Shown one piece after another: positions 62,942 to 64,000 of a stretch of DNA of 64,000 bases. The stretch is from Streptomyces sp. BK239. GTDB taxonomy: Bacteria > Actinomycetota > Actinomycetes > Streptomycetales > Streptomycetaceae. The translations under genes and the position numbers were made by a program. The notes below the pieces were generated by a model. It had not been told where the DNA came from. It saw only the letters and a program-made list of their open reading frames with translations, and made no database searches. Position 1 is the first letter of the stretch; each line of letters opens with the position of its first letter. The stretch covers positions 875,195 through 939,194 of the forward strand of contig NZ_SHKS01000001.1 in assembly GCF_004217285.1 (NCBI RefSeq), in the 5' to 3' direction.

Positions 62942-63448
62942 ATGAGCGAAGAGCGCCCCACAGGCGACGCCGGCGACGAGGGCTCGGGACGGACGCGCGC
63001 CACCGACGCCGACGCCTGGGCCACCGCCTGCGCCGAGGACCTCGCCGAGGAACGGGCCCGCCGCAGGGCCCAGCACGGCCCGCCGCCCGGCTCGGCCGCC
63101 GAGGAGCTGCGCAAGCTCGTCGAATCGGTCGCCGACCGGCTCTCCGGGCTCCAGTCCCCGCTGCTCGGCGCGGTCGCCGGACCCGCCGCCCAGCAGGTCG
63201 TGCGCCAGGTCGTCCAGCAGGCCAAGGCCGCGGTCGAACCCGTCATCGAGCGCAACCCGGACGTCTTCGACCACCTCGCCGCGGCCGGCGGCGAACTGCT
63301 CGCCGCCTACCGCTCCGCCGTCCAGCACCAGGAGCAGCGCTGGACGGCCCGGACGAGCGACCCGAGCCGCCCCTTCGACGGCCCCGACGGCCCCCGCGGC
63401 GACGGCGGCGACGACCCCGGCCCGACCCAGCGCATCGACCTGGACTGA
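62942..63448 (+). CDS. DUF5304 protein (SCO2127-like)
   Basis: The product has 168 residues. A disordered charged N-terminus (EERPTGDAGDEGSGRTRATD) is followed by a central amphipathic helical part (SAAEELRKLVESVADRLSGL, VRQVVQQAKAAVEPVIERN) and an acidic Pro/Gly-rich tail ending TQRIDLD. There is no membrane helix. In S. coelicolor the gene upstream of glkA (SCO2127) has been linked to glucose repression, and this protein has the same position. The mechanism is not known. AGGAG precedes the ATG. TAACGT at ~62905-62911 is a -10 candidate. Confidence 0.88.
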   Translation: MSEERPTGDAGDEGSGRTRATDADAWATACAEDLAEERARRRAQHGPPPGSAAEELRKLVESVADRLSGLQSPLLGAVAGPAAQQVVRQVVQQAKAAVEPVIERNPDVFDHLAAAGGELLAAYRSAVQHQEQRWTARTSDPSRPFDGPDGPRGDGGDDPGPTQRIDLD

Positions 63449-63501
63449 CCCCACTCGGGTACGGTTGGCCGTAGCGGGGCTCGACCGAAACTGAGGGATT
63501 C

Positions 63502-64000
63502 ATGGGACTCACCATCGGCGTCGACATCGGCGGCACGAAGATCGCGGCCGGCGTGGTCGACGAGGAAGGCAACATCCTCTCGACCTTCAAGGTGCCGACC
63601 CCCTCCACGCCGGAGGCCATCGTGGACGCCATCGCCTCGGCGGTGGAGGGCGCGCGCGCCGGCCACGAGATCGTCGGCGTGGGCATCGGAGCGGCCGGCT
63701 ACGTCAACCGGCAGCGCTCCACCGTCTACTTCGCCCCCAACATCGACTGGCGCAACGAACCGCTGAAGGACAAGGTCGAAGCACGCGTCGGCCTCCCGGT
63801 CGTCGTCGAGAACGACGCCAACGCGGCCGCCTGGGGCGAGTACAAGTTCGGCGCGGGCAAGGGCCACCGCAACGTCATCTGCATCACGCTCGGCACCGGC
63901 CTCGGCGGCGGCATCATCATCGGCAACAAGCTGCGCCGCGGCCACTTCGGCGTGGCCGCCGAGTTCGGTCACATCCGCATGGTGCCCGACGGCCTGCTGT
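63502..64000 (+). CDS. glkA: Glucokinase (ROK family), 3' end outside the window
   Basis: The first 166 codons are present. The ROK signature is visible: GVDIGGTKIAAGVVDEEG (phosphate loop), VVENDANAAAWGEYKFGAG (catalytic Asp), ITLGTGLGGGIIIGNKL and FGHIRMVPDG at the cut edge, which begins the zinc-binding region. It phosphorylates glucose with ATP. In S. coelicolor this GlkA is essential for glucose repression. TGAGGGA lies 5 nt before the ATG. TACGGT (63460-63465) is the -10 box. The reading frame is open to the window's end. Confidence 0.96.
   Translation, partial: MGLTIGVDIGGTKIAAGVVDEEGNILSTFKVPTPSTPEAIVDAIASAVEGARAGHEIVGVGIGAAGYVNRQRSTVYFAPNIDWRNEPLKDKVEARVGLPVVVENDANAAAWGEYKFGAGKGHRNVICITLGTGLGGGIIIGNKLRRGHFGVAAEFGHIRMVPDGLL

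Overview
The window is a gene-dense, very GC-rich stretch of an actinobacterial chromosome and looks like the conserved core of a Streptomyces genome. The third codon position is almost always G or C, and GTG starts are common. Many proteins read like members of known S. coelicolor families (PspA, GlkA with its DUF5304 neighbour, CtaC/D/E/F, QcrA/B/C). I found no tRNA, rRNA, insertion sequence, prophage or CRISPR array. From memory, much of the gene order (a TIGR01777 epimerase, lipoyl acyltransferase, leucyl aminopeptidase, cobS/cobT, erpA, adenosine kinase, cta/qcr genes, trpD, NlpC/P60 protein, pimB-like glycosyltransferase, fadD15-like ligase, START-like protein, ArsA-like protein) parallels M. 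tuberculosis Rv2216 to Rv2183c.

Left part (1-16 kb): the tail of a TPR-type regulator, an FAD amine-oxidase-like enzyme, an epimerase, a GNAT acetyltransferase, a MarP-like membrane serine protease, a PGRP-type amidase and a DUF4240 protein. Then come aceE (pyruvate dehydrogenase E1), a GntR/FCD regulator with a strong palindrome between it and aceE, the two-lipoyl-domain E2 (sucB/dlaT type), lpd and pepA. Together these give the 2-oxoacid dehydrogenase machinery next to a plausible regulator.

Middle part (16-36 kb): cobalamin nucleotide-loop genes (cobS, cobT, and a cobU fused to a metallo-beta-lactamase-like domain) interleaved with an unassigned HIHH membrane protein and methyltransferases. 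An envelope-stress group follows (DUF3043, PspA, PspAA, histidine kinase/response regulator, PASTA-less Ser/Thr kinase with a beta-propeller). Then nadA behind a multi-palindrome promoter, erpA, a large repeat-rich membrane protein, a tiny leaderless gene, adenosine kinase, and a cysteine desulfurase fused to TusA.

Respiratory part (36-46 kb): ctaC-ctaD-ctaF, interrupted by an L,D-transpeptidase and a degenerate receiver protein, then ctaE-qcrC-qcrA-qcrB. These encode an aa3 oxidase and the actinobacterial cytochrome bcc complex. Both operons start at palindromic promoter elements.

Right part (46-64 kb): trpD; a SAM-IV riboswitch ahead of a class-V aminotransferase; a stand-alone RAM-domain protein coupled to a rhomboid; a zinc-ribbon protein; a NYN-domain protein; tandem NlpC/P60 hydrolases; a gluzincin lipoprotein; a PimB-like mannosyltransferase; a cholesterol oxidase homologue; a FadD15-like acyl-CoA ligase; a metallophosphoesterase; a START-like protein; an ArsA-like protein with an altered P-loop; a DUF5304 protein; and the 5' part of glkA.

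Two features recur. At least a dozen genes have a TANNNT-type -10 box 6-8 nt ahead of the start codon and no Shine-Dalgarno, so they are predicted leaderless. Five intergenic gaps carry copies of the same element of about 50 bp. No start, promoter or operator here has been tested; all are read from sequence.
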